From Anoplopoma fimbria (Eukaryota; Chordata; Actinopteri; Perciformes; Anoplopomatidae): a stretch of DNA of 64,000 nt. Each line of letters opens with the position of its first letter. Position 1 is the stretch's first letter. The stretch lies in the NCBI RefSeq assembly GCF_027596085.1, contig NC_072471.1, positions 7,629,539 to 7,693,538 of the forward strand, written 5' to 3'. Position numbers and translations under genes: made by a program. The notes under the pieces are model-generated. The model made no database searches and was not told where the DNA came from. It saw only the letters and a list, made by a program, of their open reading frames with translations. Below are positions 20,690-55,000 of the stretch, piece after piece.

Positions 20690-20850
20690 TAGTGCAAACA
20701 AGAGACATAGTAAAAAACAAGATCAAAAATAAGTATTATAAATAAGCAAATGAGCAATAAAAAAACAGTAAAGAATCCACAGTAACTGAAATATTATATA
20801 TACAGACAGAAACTATTATAACTATTGTATTGCACAGTGTATTTGTAACT
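20690..20850 (-). repeat. Same repeat family, inverted partial copy
   Basis: Nearly the reverse complement of the body at about 20,265-20,425 (AGAGACATAGTAAAAAACAA through TGTATTGCACAGTGTATTTG). It lacks the tail. With the plus copy it forms an inverted pair about 200-300 bp apart. Confidence 0.7.
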
Positions 20851-20869
20851 AGTCAATGCATGTCATGTT

Positions 20870-21125
20870 TCAGAGGTGGAGGCTGTATTCAGATCCTATA
20901 TTTACGTAAAAGTAACAAAAGTAACCACACTGGAAATACTCAACTACAAGTGAAAATCCTGCATGCATGCAAAGGCATATTAAAGTAAAAGTTTGTAAGT
21001 ATTATCAGCAAAAGTAAGCAAGTATGCAAAAAAAATGGTCCCTGTCATTGTTTTACTATTATATAAGACGTTTTTGGTTTCATATTACTGATGCATTAAT
21101 GTTTAAGTACCTTAAATTTGCAGAA
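20870..21125. repeat. Teleost interspersed repeat (AAGTAC-rich type)
   Basis: Begins CAGAGGTGGAGGCTGTATTC and contains the AAAAGTAACAAAAGTAACC and GAAAATCCTGCATGC motifs typical of this fish repeat. Degenerate copy just upstream of the ndufb2 promoter. Confidence 0.55.
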
Positions 21126-21199
21126 AAACTAATATATAATAAAAAATAAACAGCAGAACTCAAAGGGAAAGTCGTGTCTCTTGGAGACCAGACGGGGGC

Positions 21200-21405
21200 G
21201 CTGTGTGTTCAACTAGTTAGCCCATCAGCCAATCAGCGCAGAGAACCAACGGATGTGGTCACTCGCTGTCCAATCACAGCTGTCCTCACTGGAAGGTCGC
21301 TTATTGACAAGGGGAGAAGGTGACTCCTCGACGAAAAGGGCAGTGCTGCTTATAAATCTCCCCCAAATAACTGAAATAAGACTGGTGTGTGCCAAGCAGG
21401 CCACC
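21200..21405 (+). promoter_or_regulatory. ndufb2: ndufb2 promoter region
   Basis: Two CCAAT boxes (CCAATCAGCG at 21,229 and CCAATCAC at 21,270) lie 130-180 bp upstream of the start codon, with no TATA box. This fits a housekeeping mitochondrial gene. The transcription start was not located. Confidence 0.5.
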
Positions 21406-23247
21406 ATGTCTTCTTTTGGACGGGCGTTGGGAGTCCTCCGGACGGGAACTCAGCTCCTCAGACGCGGGACGCAAAAGATAACGAGCAGAAAGTGAGTCAA
21501 AGCCCGCTAGCATCTGAGCTAATAAGGTTAGCAATAAGAAACGACGTCCTAACACAGCAGGAAACTAGAAACCCCAAAACTTTAAACAACATCTTAAGCA
21601 TCAGTCCACATGATCTGGTGTTGACATACAAGTTGTTTTAATTGTGTGTGGATTGTTTGTATTCCAGGGCCAGTGATGGACCGCACATCGAGCCCCAGTA
21701 CAGGCAGTACCCCCAGATAACCAAGAACCAGAAGTTCCAGTCGGAGCTCCTGAGCGGTGCCATGTGGTTCTGGATCCTTTGGCACTCCTGGCACGACCCT
21801 GATGCAGTTTTTGTAAGTGGTTTGCTCTGAGCAGGACCCTCTACTGCAGGTGGATGCAGTGTAGGAAAGAAACATGTACTCAAGTACTGTTCTTTTGTTT
21901 ACTTGAGTACTTCCATTATCTCCTACTTTATACTTCTATTTATATATAGTTTCATCTTTTGAAGTTTGTTTTGAATGCATATACAGTACCAGTAAAAAGT
22001 TTGGACACACCTTCTCATTCAATATATATATATTTTTTATTTTTTTCTACATTGTAGATTAATATTGAAGACATCCAAACTATGAAGGAACACATATGGA
22101 ATTATGTGGTAAACAAACCAGAATGTTTTATATTTTAGATTCTTCAAAGTAGTTGAATGAGAAGGTGTGTCCAAACTTTGGACTGGTACTGTATGTATAA
22201 GAAGAAAACCACACAAGACCTGAAATAACGCAGATGTCAAAATATATGTAAAATATTACATTACATTACAGTCATTTAGCAGACGCTTTTATCCAAAGCG
22301 ACTTACAGGAAGTGTATTCAACATAGGTATTCAAGAGAACTACTAGTCACCAGAAGTCATAAGTTCATCTCCTTTCTTAAACAAGCATCTAAAAGTATAA
22401 ACCAGAGCAAAAGTATAGTGCAGAAGCAAATTACTACGAGAACAATAATTGCAACAAACTAATACGAATACAATAAGTGCAGCAAACTAATACGAATGCA
22501 ATAAGTGCTACGAGGAAGGCTCAGAAAATATAAGATGTAGTATTGGTAGACTGGTGTACAGTAGTGATAAAACCAATCAGTAATGCACAGAACAGTACTA
22601 CTTTATTACTTAAGTTGTATTTATTTGTACTCAGTGAATGAAAGAGAGTTAAGATGGGTCTCATATTCAAAGTATTATCCTGGAAATTCAAAATAGAAAG
22701 CCAATCCAGCATCGTGCACTTACATATAAAAGAGGCAGAGTTGTTCATTTCAAACAACATCCCCTGAACTTTGAATAAAGTATGTAATATGAATTGAGAT
22801 CAAACTGTGATAAACCTGCTGGAGAATTTGGTTACAGCAAAAAGTGATATGCATAAAGATGAAATGTGTGTGTATATATGTATACACTCAAATTACTTAA
22901 TTGAAATATTTTAAAGTCAGGCTATAACAATATGTGGGAAATTTTGTGTCTTAAGGTATAAACTTTTTTTTCTGATGAACAAACTGTTAACAGCAATGCT
23001 GCCAAAGCAGAGAATTAAAGGAAAGTAGTAAGAATCAGTCTAGGCAAACAACAGAAATTAGAAATGCGTGTACTGTTACTAGTTGTGTTAATCTACAGTT
23101 TAAACCTACCAGGAACAAAAACTATTAATTTAAAATGTAAATGTTAAATGAAGGTTCTTGCCTCTTCTGTAGGGTCACTTCCCCTGGCCTGATGCCTCTG
23201 CATGGACGGATGAGGAGCTTGGAATCCCAGCAGATGACGAGGAATAA
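21406..23247 (+). CDS. ndufb2: NADH:ubiquinone oxidoreductase subunit B2 (complex I AGGG subunit)
   Basis: This nuclear-encoded accessory subunit belongs to the membrane arm of mitochondrial complex I. Three coding exons, 21406-21491, 21668-21812 and 23173-23247, join in phase to 101 codons plus stop; human NDUFB2 has 105 residues. The start (CCACCATG) gives a basic mitochondrial targeting sequence ([20 protein letters not shown]). The mature part carries [11 protein letters not shown], a single membrane segment [15 protein letters not shown], and the conserved C terminus [20 protein letters not shown] followed by DDEE. The stop exon is spliced to a noncoding exon from 23795, with AATAAA at 23879-23884. 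Intron 2 hosts a Tc1 deletion derivative and a SINE-like repeat. The gene meets kdm7a tail to tail. Confidence 0.96.
21860..21960. repeat. Fragment of AAGTAC-rich teleost repeat
   Basis: Contains ATGTACTCAAGTACTG and TTACTTGAGTACTTCC, matching the repeat type at 3,735 and 49,630. Lies in ndufb2 intron 2. Confidence 0.5.
21980..22198. mobile_element. Tc1/mariner-type deletion derivative (MITE-like)
   Basis: About 220 bp, flanked by TA. The ends are inverted repeats: TACAGTACCAGTAAAAAGTT at the left and the near-complement ACTTTGGACTGGTACTGTA at the right, with TTTGGACACACCTTCTCATT mirrored inside. The interior resembles the end region of a known fish Tc1-like element with its transposase deleted. 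It sits in ndufb2 intron 2 and cannot move on its own. Confidence 0.85.
22255..22520 (-). repeat. Fish SINE-like repeat, copy 3 (minus)
   Basis: Reverse-oriented copy of the family at 17,826. It reads ATTTAGCAGACGCTTTTATC at its left (the tail) and ends near GAGGAAGGCTCAG (the head). Contains minisatellite units AACTAATACGAATACAATAA. In ndufb2 intron 2. Confidence 0.75.
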
Positions 23248-23794
23248 GGTAATTTCTTCAGTTTTTCTTTTCTTAAATGAACACTTGTACGGTAACCAAT
23301 GACAAGAATTTTTACTTCAACAATATGTAATCTAAATGATAAGAAAAAGTCTAAACGTAGGATGAAAACCTGTTCTGAGTCTGTTAAACTAACAGTAGAG
23401 TACAACTTTATCCAAGTCATTAATATTTTCTGATGCTGTCAAAAGGTTTATGTGCATGTCTTATTTCATATTAATATAAAAGCCTGTGTTGTCTCAGCTC
23501 TGCTTAGATGAATAGGGCTGCACAATATACATATATATTTTGTAGTGATAGCAATTTCAACTTAATATAAATGTGATAAACACATTACGAAAGATTGAAA
23601 TCTTGCTCCCTGTATAATGTAATAATCACTAGTAACAACTACAGCCGCCATAATGATCATACAGTTGAATCAACACTACCAAAACTGTTTTAACAGAAAC
23701 TAAACATTTTAAGTCTCATGAAGGTTTACTTAGTACATTAGCAACTTATTTTGTGCACTACTTTAAACATTATCTTGTTATCTTTTCTCTGTAG

Positions 23795-23905
23795 ATCACC
23801 ATGAAGGATTCAAGCTGCTGGATAAGTCTTTGTGGAAATCTTAAGGATATTCTGAAAGTCAGTGTTGTACATAGACTAATAAAATTATCTTTAAATATGT
23901 TAAAC
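23795..23905 (+). other. ndufb2: ndufb2 terminal noncoding exon and polyadenylation signal
   Basis: A CTCTGTAG acceptor precedes 23795. The exon has no coding role because the stop lies in the previous exon at 23245-23247. AATAAA at 23879-23884 marks the end at about 23,900. The stop is 1 nt before the last exon junction, so nonsense-mediated decay is not expected. Confidence 0.7.
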
Positions 23906-23984
23906 TGTCTTATTTTTTTATTTAAAACCACAGTATAATACGTTCTAAATTTAACATTTACAGCTTGACAAAAAGACAAGCATA

Positions 23985-24905
23985 TTATTTCATTAGTTTT
24001 TTGTTTTTATTTACACGCAATTTTTGAAATGCAGAAACAAAATGCAATGCATCAACAGTGTCAGTTAGCCAGTGTTTGTATATTTAAAATCATAAGCCAT
24101 TTAAATATGGGGAGAACAAAAACACATAAGAAAACAACGCACATAACACAAATGCCAAGAGAGCCGCATATAAAAGCAAAAAGGGGACCGATTCTGTACG
24201 ATGAATACTACAGCTTATTACAAACCCTGCCTGCGGGCCAGCTCGTGTTTTCAATGACTTGACATGCAAAGAGTTCAAAGGTTAAAGTGTAGTGTAAGAA
24301 AAAAAAAATGAGGAAATCAGTCTGGTAATGTGATTGACACTATTTTTTTTTTTAAGTTGGTTCTTTGTTTTAGGATTATGTGAAACACCTCACCAGGGCT
24401 GGATGACTGATCACACAGTCACTCGCAGGTCATGTGCACCACAAGTCAACCTGAGCAAAGCTTTCAAAGCAACCGTTAGCCTGGTTTTAAAGTCTTTTAG
24501 AGTCGACCTAACAAAGTCACTCTGAGCTAAAACGTGTGTTTAAAAAGCAGTGAAGGGACAATACCAAATTCATATTAACAGAAGTTGTGAAAGTTAGCCT
24601 AAGAGGTACAATGACTGACTGACTGACTGGTCAAAGCACAGCTCGTAATTACAACTTGAAAACCACGACCATGAAATAATAATAAAAAAAAAACAAAAAA
24701 AAAAAACACAAACCTCAGCAACTCCAAAGCAGGAGGTGAATTTTTTTTTTTTTTTTTTTTTTAAGTCTCCAGTGAGTGCTGAGAACATCCTGTCTGCATC
24801 CATGACGTGGCTGGTGGTTAATCGAAGGTTATGTCCATGGCATCATTCCCTGAGAGTGAAGAACTGCGCACCCCGAGAAAAACACAATTCTCAGATCAGC
24901 ACTGT

Positions 24906-24943
<38 letters not shown>

Positions 24944-26542
24944 GAAAAATCTCACTCATCCTATTTAAATTCCACATACGTTCACTTCTTCTGTATGCAT
25001 CGACTACTTTGGATCGACCACAGTGGCTCAGAATACTTTTTTTTTTTTTGCTAAATGATAACTGGCACTAGTTGAAAAAGCTCAGGTGTAAATATGGAAG
25101 TTGACATTTCTCAACCTAACCTAGTTTCTATTCGCACATAGCCCCAACACCTCCGGCTACAGGGAGAAGAGGAAACCAGAACATACAGGAATCAACACTA
25201 TTCGACTGGGGGAAAGAGGTGTGATAAAATAGAAGGTAATAAAAGATTTGTAGATAAATTGCTACTCAACAGATGATGATCACAGGAACTCTAAAACATC
25301 CACATTTACAAAAAGCATTTGTTAAAGAGAAAGAGAAAAAATTAACCCTATGAAGGAAAAAAACAAAACTCAATAGCTGAGGCTTTCGGGTCAAAATATA
25401 ATAAAATCATTATCTCTTTCATTAATAAATACATCATTCAGAATCCATAAAAATAACATTAAAAAAAACAACAAAGTGAAAAACGACAATAAATTAAGCA
25501 GGATATCACGCGACACGCGTCATTTGTCATCTTCGGGTTTTTTAAGACCAAGCGACTCGTAATTCCTATTTTAAACAAATTCAGAGAGGCAGCACTTTGA
25601 GCAGCTTCCCTTCAGCAGAAATCGCTCAGAAACTCCCCTCTAATTATCAAAACATAGTGCAGATTTGAGAGCATATTTTGCACTAAATTGTAAAAAGTCT
25701 AATGCACCTATTAAGGTTTTTCTACAAACAGAAGTATCTGGGAATAATGCATCAAAGTGCTGCCTCTCGCTCGTTCCTCTCTCTCCTCAAAGTCATTATT
25801 GCTGGTGTGATTGAGATAAAAGGGGGGGTATCGGGGAGGGAGGTGAGGGCGGGAAGGGACAAGCATGAGTCGAGGAAAATACAAACAATAAGCACCATTT
25901 AGAAAAATTTCAGTTCACCGCGTCCTCCTTAGCACCTCGTTTCCCCCCCGCTCAGAGCCAGAGGAAAATAAAAAAAAGACCTCACAAGAGATAAACAACT
26001 CCGTTTTATCTGCTCCTCCATCCTGATCAGTTTTGTCGCAGACAGCAATGAAGCAAGTGAAGGTTGTGCGGAGGGGGGGAAATATTAAAAATATGATGCA
26101 GGTGATCTTGGCATCAGAAGCTGCTCCCCAGCAAAGCAAGTATTTTTGTTGTTTGTTTGGTAGACCTCCTACATCTCATTAGTCCATTTTAATGCCCGAA
26201 GGAGCTCCAGTCCACCTTTTCCCTGCAGCAGAAAGAATTCACAACATGCTTGTCCCTCTCTGCTTCCCGTAGCTCCTTTTCTGTTTTGCTCTTAGTGTGC
26301 TTGTGGTGAAGTCGTGCACTTGCTTATTTCAAATCCAATACCCTGTCTCCTAAGCATGCACAGTGAGCGTGTTTGACGTGTCAAGATTCGTATTCTCCAG
26401 GCAGTGTGTGTTTGTTTGTTTTTATCTCTGTTTCTACAGAACAAATGTGTCTGGTAACAAAAACACCAGAGTTTCTTTTCTTTTTTTTTCCTTCTCGAAA
26501 ACGTCCACACGCATAATTTAGCTTTTTGAAAAATTTTAATTG
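23985..26542 (-). other. kdm7a: kdm7a 3'UTR (probable)
   Basis: Minus-strand sequence downstream of the kdm7a stop holds no other gene. The first well-placed minus-strand AATAAA lies at 24006-24011. This gives a 2.5-kb 3'UTR ending about 85 bp from the ndufb2 poly(A) site. It contains long A runs in the RNA sense (plus-strand T tracts at 24741-24762 and 24908-24940). The extent is inferred from the signal and the gap only. Confidence 0.5.
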
Positions 26543-47273
<20,731 letters not shown>

Positions 47274-47589
47274 CTTCCTTCTGTCCCCAAACAACGCAGG
47301 AATGAAGCGGGGCGGGGCTTCAACCCGACGGCCGGAAACACCCGAAGGGCTGAGCCGAGTTTACACGAGTCCGACATTCGAAGGCAATCCCACGTCTGAC
47401 GTCACTTTCCGAATGATTCGTTTCCATCTGGTTTTGTAGGTAAACCAACAATAGACACAAACTTTTTCCAACAAAGGAATGACATAATGGTACTGTTGTG
47501 GGATTTTTGTCAATGGTACAATCTGTGATTTATTCTCAATATATTCTGATTATTTTTAGACTAATAAAGGAAAATGATGAGCTTTTTTC

Positions 47590-47870
47590 TGTATATAAAA
47601 TAAGATAAGATAAAATAAAATAATCCTTTATTAGTCCCGCAGCGGGGAAATTTACAGGATTACAGCAGCATAGAGGACAGTGCAAACAAGAGACATAGCA
47701 AAAAAAAAAAAGATCAAAAATAAGTATTATAAACGAGCAAATGAGCAATAAAAAAACAGTAAAGAATCCACAGTAACTGAAATATTATATATTATATATA
47801 CAGACAGAAACTATTATAACTATTGTATTGCACAGTGTATTTGTATTGCACAGGTTTTTAGTGTCGTGGT
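47590..47870 (-). repeat. Interspersed repeat with ATAATCCTTTATTAG start, minus copy
   Basis: Fullest minus copy of the family seen at 20,245 and 20,690. It has the target-side ATAAAATAAAATAA tract, the tail CCTTTATTAGTCCCGCAGCG and the body GAGCAATAAAAAAACAGTAA. Confidence 0.75.
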
Positions 47871-47879
47871 CTACTGGGA

Positions 47880-49625
47880 GCAGAGTATATATATATAATA
47901 TATTGTTCATAGTAGGACATATCATTAGTTCAATTAGAAATATGTTAAATATATCTCCAGAAGGTTACTTTTAATACATTTCAGGTGATTTATTCATTTT
48001 ACCATTCAAGAAGTTTATCTTAAATTGTCCCAAGACCCCAAATCTTCACACAAAATATGCCAATATGACTAATATGCATGAATGAATATGCATTAATACG
48101 CAGGCATTTAAAGGCAATGGAGTTATCTGGTTATAGGTAGTTAATCATAATAAAAGTAGGCCTACCAATTTTACAAGGCCATTAAAAGCAATGTCTTCAA
48201 TATTCACATTTTAGCTAAATACTGCTGTAATTTGAATTAAGGAGATGAACAAAAAATACACAATAGGCTGTGTTGTTAGGCCATGTGCAAAAAAATGATT
48301 TAGTTGACTGAAACTATAGCATCAAGTGCATTCTTCCAAATGTGCAGCATCAGCACTGAATTATCAGTAACCTAAAAGAGCAGCTAATGTGATGTAAAGA
48401 AGAGGAAAAAAAGCATAATTGGGTCTTCCAATCCAAAACTGCTTTATCAGCGGAATAATTTGCACAGTTGCAGAGTTTATCTTGGTTGTTTTCTCACACA
48501 TCTTATCAACAAAGAGCGAGTTCCTCTGATGATATTCCTAAGCTCGGGCAGACATTGCAGAATACCATTACCAAAACACAATATCCACCCCTGGTATGTC
48601 TCCATGGAGCGTGTCTGACATGCCCTACGTGCTTGTGTGGTGAATAGCAATGGGACCACCGACCCACAGCTTGATCTGTGAGCTGACAGCACCCATCCCC
48701 CAACACGCCCATCTGTGCTGCTCTGCATAGGCAAGCAGGCCTGGTGCATGCAGAGACTCATGAGCTCTCGCTGCACAGACGACACATGTGATTCAGCCAG
48801 TTCATCTGCAGACCTGAAATGTTTTTCTTTTCTTTGGTGCATTCTCGTCATGCACCAAGATGTAAACATCTCCCCCTTTGTGCTCAGGCTGATAATACTG
48901 TAGCAGCCTGCACCAGTTGTTTGTAATAGATCATTATCACAATAGGTTTTCTCTCTTGTCAGTGCTGTGAAACGTCATGTCTGGTGTGCAGATCCACCAC
49001 ATGCCTGTAAACACTCCTCCTGGAAGTTTATTACCCCTTGTAAATGGAGGTCAGTGCTTCTTAAGAAGTGTTAGTGTGACTGCTGATGAATAGATGAAGA
49101 CAACTTCTCCAGTTCTTACATGAATCCTGTCAACACTAACTGTTAACAAGCCAGTGATTCAAGCCAGTTTAATCCACCTAAAAAACAGTTTCAGTTTTAA
49201 ACTTCATCAGTGCCTTTCTGCTACTTGTATTACATCATTTGATTGGTAAATGAATGAATGACACGAAATTAAACCACGTTGCACATGACAAAGTGTAATA
49301 CATATAAAACTACAACATCTAATTAAGGAAGGAAGAAAACAGGCTGCACTTTACATCAAGATATGGAAAGTGAACATAAGCTGTAAATCATCTCAACAGA
49401 CTCTTGCTATGGTTGTTTTGGGTTTCTTTGCAAACCAAGACTATGAATATACATCTTGAAAACTAAAAAAACCAACACCCTTCCTGTTGGCTGTTATTAA
49501 TTGTAATCAGTCAGGTTGTTTCAAAACGGAACCCCTTACCAAATCATCTGACTGCATTACGTAAACTTTTCTAAACTTAAAATGTGTGTTGATTAGACAT
49601 TGACAAGTCTGTGATGGAAGAATAA
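47880..49625. other. Intergenic, no gene seen
   Basis: AT-rich sequence between the kdm7a promoter side and ergic2. No exon, RNA gene or known repeat is apparent. A 130-codon minus ORF at 48,477-48,869 has no recognisable domain. Confidence 0.5.
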
Positions 49626-49629
49626 TTTA

Positions 49630-49860
49630 GCTCTTAGCAATACCACAGTATAAAAATACTCTGCAAAACTAAAAGTCCTGCATTAAAAACAAAAAACTAC
49701 AATAGTATAAGCACAAAATAAAGGCGTATATATATTATAGAATACATGCAGTGCAGTATAAACTAGCATCGATAGGAAATACTCAAGAAAAGTACAAGTA
49801 TCAGAAAATTCAACAGAACTTGAATAAATGTACTTTGGTATTTCCATCATTGGCTAAACG
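49630..49860. repeat. Teleost interspersed repeat (AAGTAC-rich type)
   Basis: Reads CTAAAAGTCCTGCATTAAAA ... ATACTCAAGAAAAGTAC ... GTACTTTGGTATTTCCATCA, a degenerate member of the fish repeat seen at 3,735 and 20,870. Confidence 0.6.
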
Positions 49861-49960
49861 TCAGAAATCATTGCTATAGAAGTTTATATTTTTTCAAATA
49901 TTAAGTATGGATTGTAATGTGATTGTGTTGTGTATGGAATATAGTTTGAACCCAATTTTC

Positions 49961-50077
49961 TATTATATTATATTATATTATATTATATTATATTATATTA
50001 TATTATATTATATTATATTATATTATATTATATTATATTATATTATATTATATTATATTATATTATATTATATTATA
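49961..50077. repeat. (TATTA)~23 pentanucleotide array
   Basis: Perfect TATTA units, followed to about 50,145 by decayed pentamers (CATTG, TATTG, TTTTA). Confidence 0.95.
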
Positions 50078-50199
50078 TCACATTGCATTGTATTATTTTA
50101 TATCACATTGCATTGTATTGTATTATTTTATTTTATTTTATTTTATTTACATCCTTCTACAAAAAGGGGCATTAGTTTCAGTATAAAGTCGCCACCTCC

Positions 50200-50421
50200 T
50201 GACAGAATAGCGCAATTGCTCTGTGCGCGTTCACGGCGCACGCTACGCACTCACTGACGTCGCGCTTCACCCAAACAAGGAAGACGCGTGTCCGCCCCCT
50301 GTATGGATGTGTCATGCTGCACTAACATTAAAATATCATTCAAACAGCAGCGATAACTTATTGACTATGGCGTGCAGGGATCCTGTACCGCGGTTTAACA
50401 TCTAATCAGATGATAAAAGAG
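50200..50421 (+). promoter_or_regulatory. ergic2: Candidate ergic2 promoter and noncoding first exon
   Basis: A CpG-rich patch (GCGCGTTCACGGCGCACG; CTGACGTCGCG) is followed by a good plus-strand donor AAAAGAG|GTAAGA at 50,421. It lies 2.7 kb upstream of the ergic2 start codon, which itself is in an exon that needs an upstream leader. Assignment to ergic2 is by position only. Confidence 0.4.
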
Positions 50422-50645
50422 GTAAGATGAAAAAATAAATAAATATATATATATATAAATAAATTGTGTTGGTAAAGCTGATCTGCTTTATTGAGAGTAG
50501 ATCTCTTTACTTCATAACATATCTCTACTGTTATATAATACTCTTTGGGACTTTGCAGAATATCCATCCCAGTATTGACTGTATAGAAACCTTAACATTT
50601 CTTCTTTTTATTCGTCTATCTTTAAGCTGCAGTATTGCATGTTTT

Positions 50646-50660
<15 letters not shown>

Positions 50661-50726
<66 letters not shown>
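50661..50726. repeat. (TA)7(GT)33 microsatellite
   Basis: A TA tract (50,647-50,660) leads into a pure GT tract in the probable ergic2 intron 1. Confidence 0.96.
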
Positions 50727-50729
<3 letters not shown>

Positions 50730-51018
50730 GGGTATTAGTATGTTATAGGGGCATTTGTTGTGGTGTTTTTGTGTTGATTGTATGAAATATTATTATATTA
50801 TTATATAATCTAATCCAACAATATTTGCTCGGTTGTTTCTTTTTCTTTTTTTTTTAATAGTGTGTGAAAGTCATTAGTATGACATGGGTGCGATTTTAAT
50901 ATTACAATGTATTATTATTGACAACCTCATGTATTTGATTATCACATATTTTAATGAACATAAATATAACGTTTTTAAAAAAAATGATTTAAAGAAAACA
51001 ACAGAGGAGATACAAATA

Positions 51019-52602
<1,584 letters not shown>

Positions 52603-53114
52603 TATTTTCAATCAAATGTAATTGTATTAATATTTCATTTTAAGATGTTTCCACAAACAAAGTTTTTACCAAGACAACAAAGCTTAACAACAACATTTTA
52701 AATGCGATGCAAAAATAAGTACTGCATGTTTCATTAATCTGAGATGAAGTCTTAATTGTATCATTTTATTGCTGATGAAAATAAAATCAATTCTTTTATT
52801 GAAAAAGTAAATAGGATAAGACACTAAGAAACAGTGTTTGGTAAGAAATCAGGAATGTTACTAATGAAGAGTGTGTTTTAATATGATCTGCATCCACTAG
52901 TAAAATCTAATTGGCAGAACGTAGACACATGGTGATATGTGCATGATATTAATGTGTTTCTCCTTGGTAAAATGTCCCTTTGCATCCTTAATAAAGCCAT
53001 TATAAAGCCAAATGTTGCAGACTGGGGTCCTGAATGTAACACTAATGGATTCTGTGGAATGGAAAACTGTTTTCTTTGTGATGGAGGAGGTGGAGAGCAG
53101 CCCTGAACCTGAAG

Positions 53115-54909
53115 ATGAGGCGCCTTTCAAGAAGAAAAGCCCTGAGCTTGGTGAGGGAGCTGGACGCCTTCCCCAAAGTGTCGGAGAGCTACGTGGAGAC
53201 CTCGGCCTCAGGAGGAACAGGTGGGTCACTTCTCTTAAAACAAAAAGACGACAATACAGTAAAGTCACAGAACGTTAACTAATCCGTTTGTCTCATCCAC
53301 AGTGTCGCTGATTGCTTTCGGTGCCATGGCACTGCTGGCTATCTTAGAGTTCTTTGTTTATAGAGACACCTGGATGAAGTATGAATATGAAGTTGACAAG
53401 GATTTTTCCAGGTACTAATCACACAAAACATTCCCAGAACAAACATACTTATATACACAGTATATGGCAGGCAATTACTGTCAAACTTATATTATTCTCT
53501 GTCTTCTTTTTCATCATTTACAGTAAATTGAGGATAAACATTGACATTACAGTTGCCATGAAATGCCAGCGTGAGTATCTCACGTAGTTAATTGCTCATC
53601 GAAGTGCATTATAGATGTAAATATGTGTCAGTTGCATGCATGCATTTTATGTCTGTGATTGCAGACGTTGGAGCAGATATTCTGGACTTGGCTGAGACCA
53701 TGATCACATCCAGCGGCCTCCAGTACGAACCTGTGAGTGAAGCATGTCTCCAAACATAAGTGTCATGTTTAATACTGCGTCAGAGTCCTTTTCTTTCGAG
53801 CTTTTTGAGATGTTGTTTTTCACAGCTTCATTTCTTCTCTTTGTACCTCCCTGTTTGTTCAGGTTATTTTTGAACTTACTCCACAACAGAGACTGTGGCA
53901 AAGGTGAGCTGTCATGAAATCCTGCAGGGAGATATCGAAACAACAGGATGTCTGTACGTCTTGTAGTGTCTTAAAATGATGTTATCTAAATTGAAGGCTA
54001 GCATGTAGATAAATAAAGTGTTTTATATCAGAAAAGTCTGAAATGTGGCACTTTTTTAACCCATAGGCAGGCTATCCTCCCTATTAACAGCTACTTTCAT
54101 TTCCCGTTTTTGGGCACAGGTACAAAGCGATGTATTGCTGTTGACAGGGGCGACACAACATATATTCGCCACCTAAAAGATAGGCTTACCTAAAATCTGA
54201 TTAGGTGTATTCTACATTTTGAATATTTTCACAGCTTTACCTTGCTGTCAAGACAGCTCTTTCCGCAGGGGAACTTGAGTTTTATCTATGCTGTCTTCAA
54301 AGCCTTCAAAGCCTTCAAAGACTCCTTTGACAAAAACACAAATTTTACCTTGCAGAACACGGGGGGGATGTGGCTTGGAATAGAGCAAACATGGATATAA
54401 TGGCTTCAGTTTCCCGTCAGAAAGTTCTGTCTGAAGGCAAGGCAAAGCGATGAAAATATTCCAAACTGGGTGCATGCCCACACTGACTATGGATAAGTAT
54501 GCAACCCCACTTCAAAAAATCTGAACTATCCCTTCAAAAGTGAAGCCTATTTGAGGTGATACAACTTGCAGGCACAGAAAAAGAAAAGCTGAAACTTTAA
54601 AACTATGTACAAAAGCTGTAATAGTTGCATTTCTACATTCCAGATGTAGTTTATCTACAGGTGAAGCCGTTTCTTGCATGTTGCCAACTTGTTTTTTTTG
54701 TGTCCAGGACGTTGCTGCTCATACAGAACAGGCTGAGAGAAGAACATGCTCTTCAGGAAGTCCTTTACAAAACTCTTCTCAAAGGAGGTCCGACTGCTCT
54801 GCCCCCACGGTCAGTTACATTAAATGTCTTAAATTCTTTATTCATCTTACAAAAGGCAAACTTATATTCTGCAAATTTATTATAAAGCCTGTCAAAGTAT
54901 GCACTTAAT

Positions 54910-55000
<91 letters not shown>

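Noticed and set aside
48477..48869. 130-codon minus ORF between kdm7a and ergic2
   Set aside because: No recognisable domain, no promoter or splice context; likely chance.
53012..53278. 88-codon ORF overlapping the first ergic2 coding exon
   Set aside because: It is in the wrong frame. The ergic2 frame from ATG at 53,115 matches the family and splices in phase.
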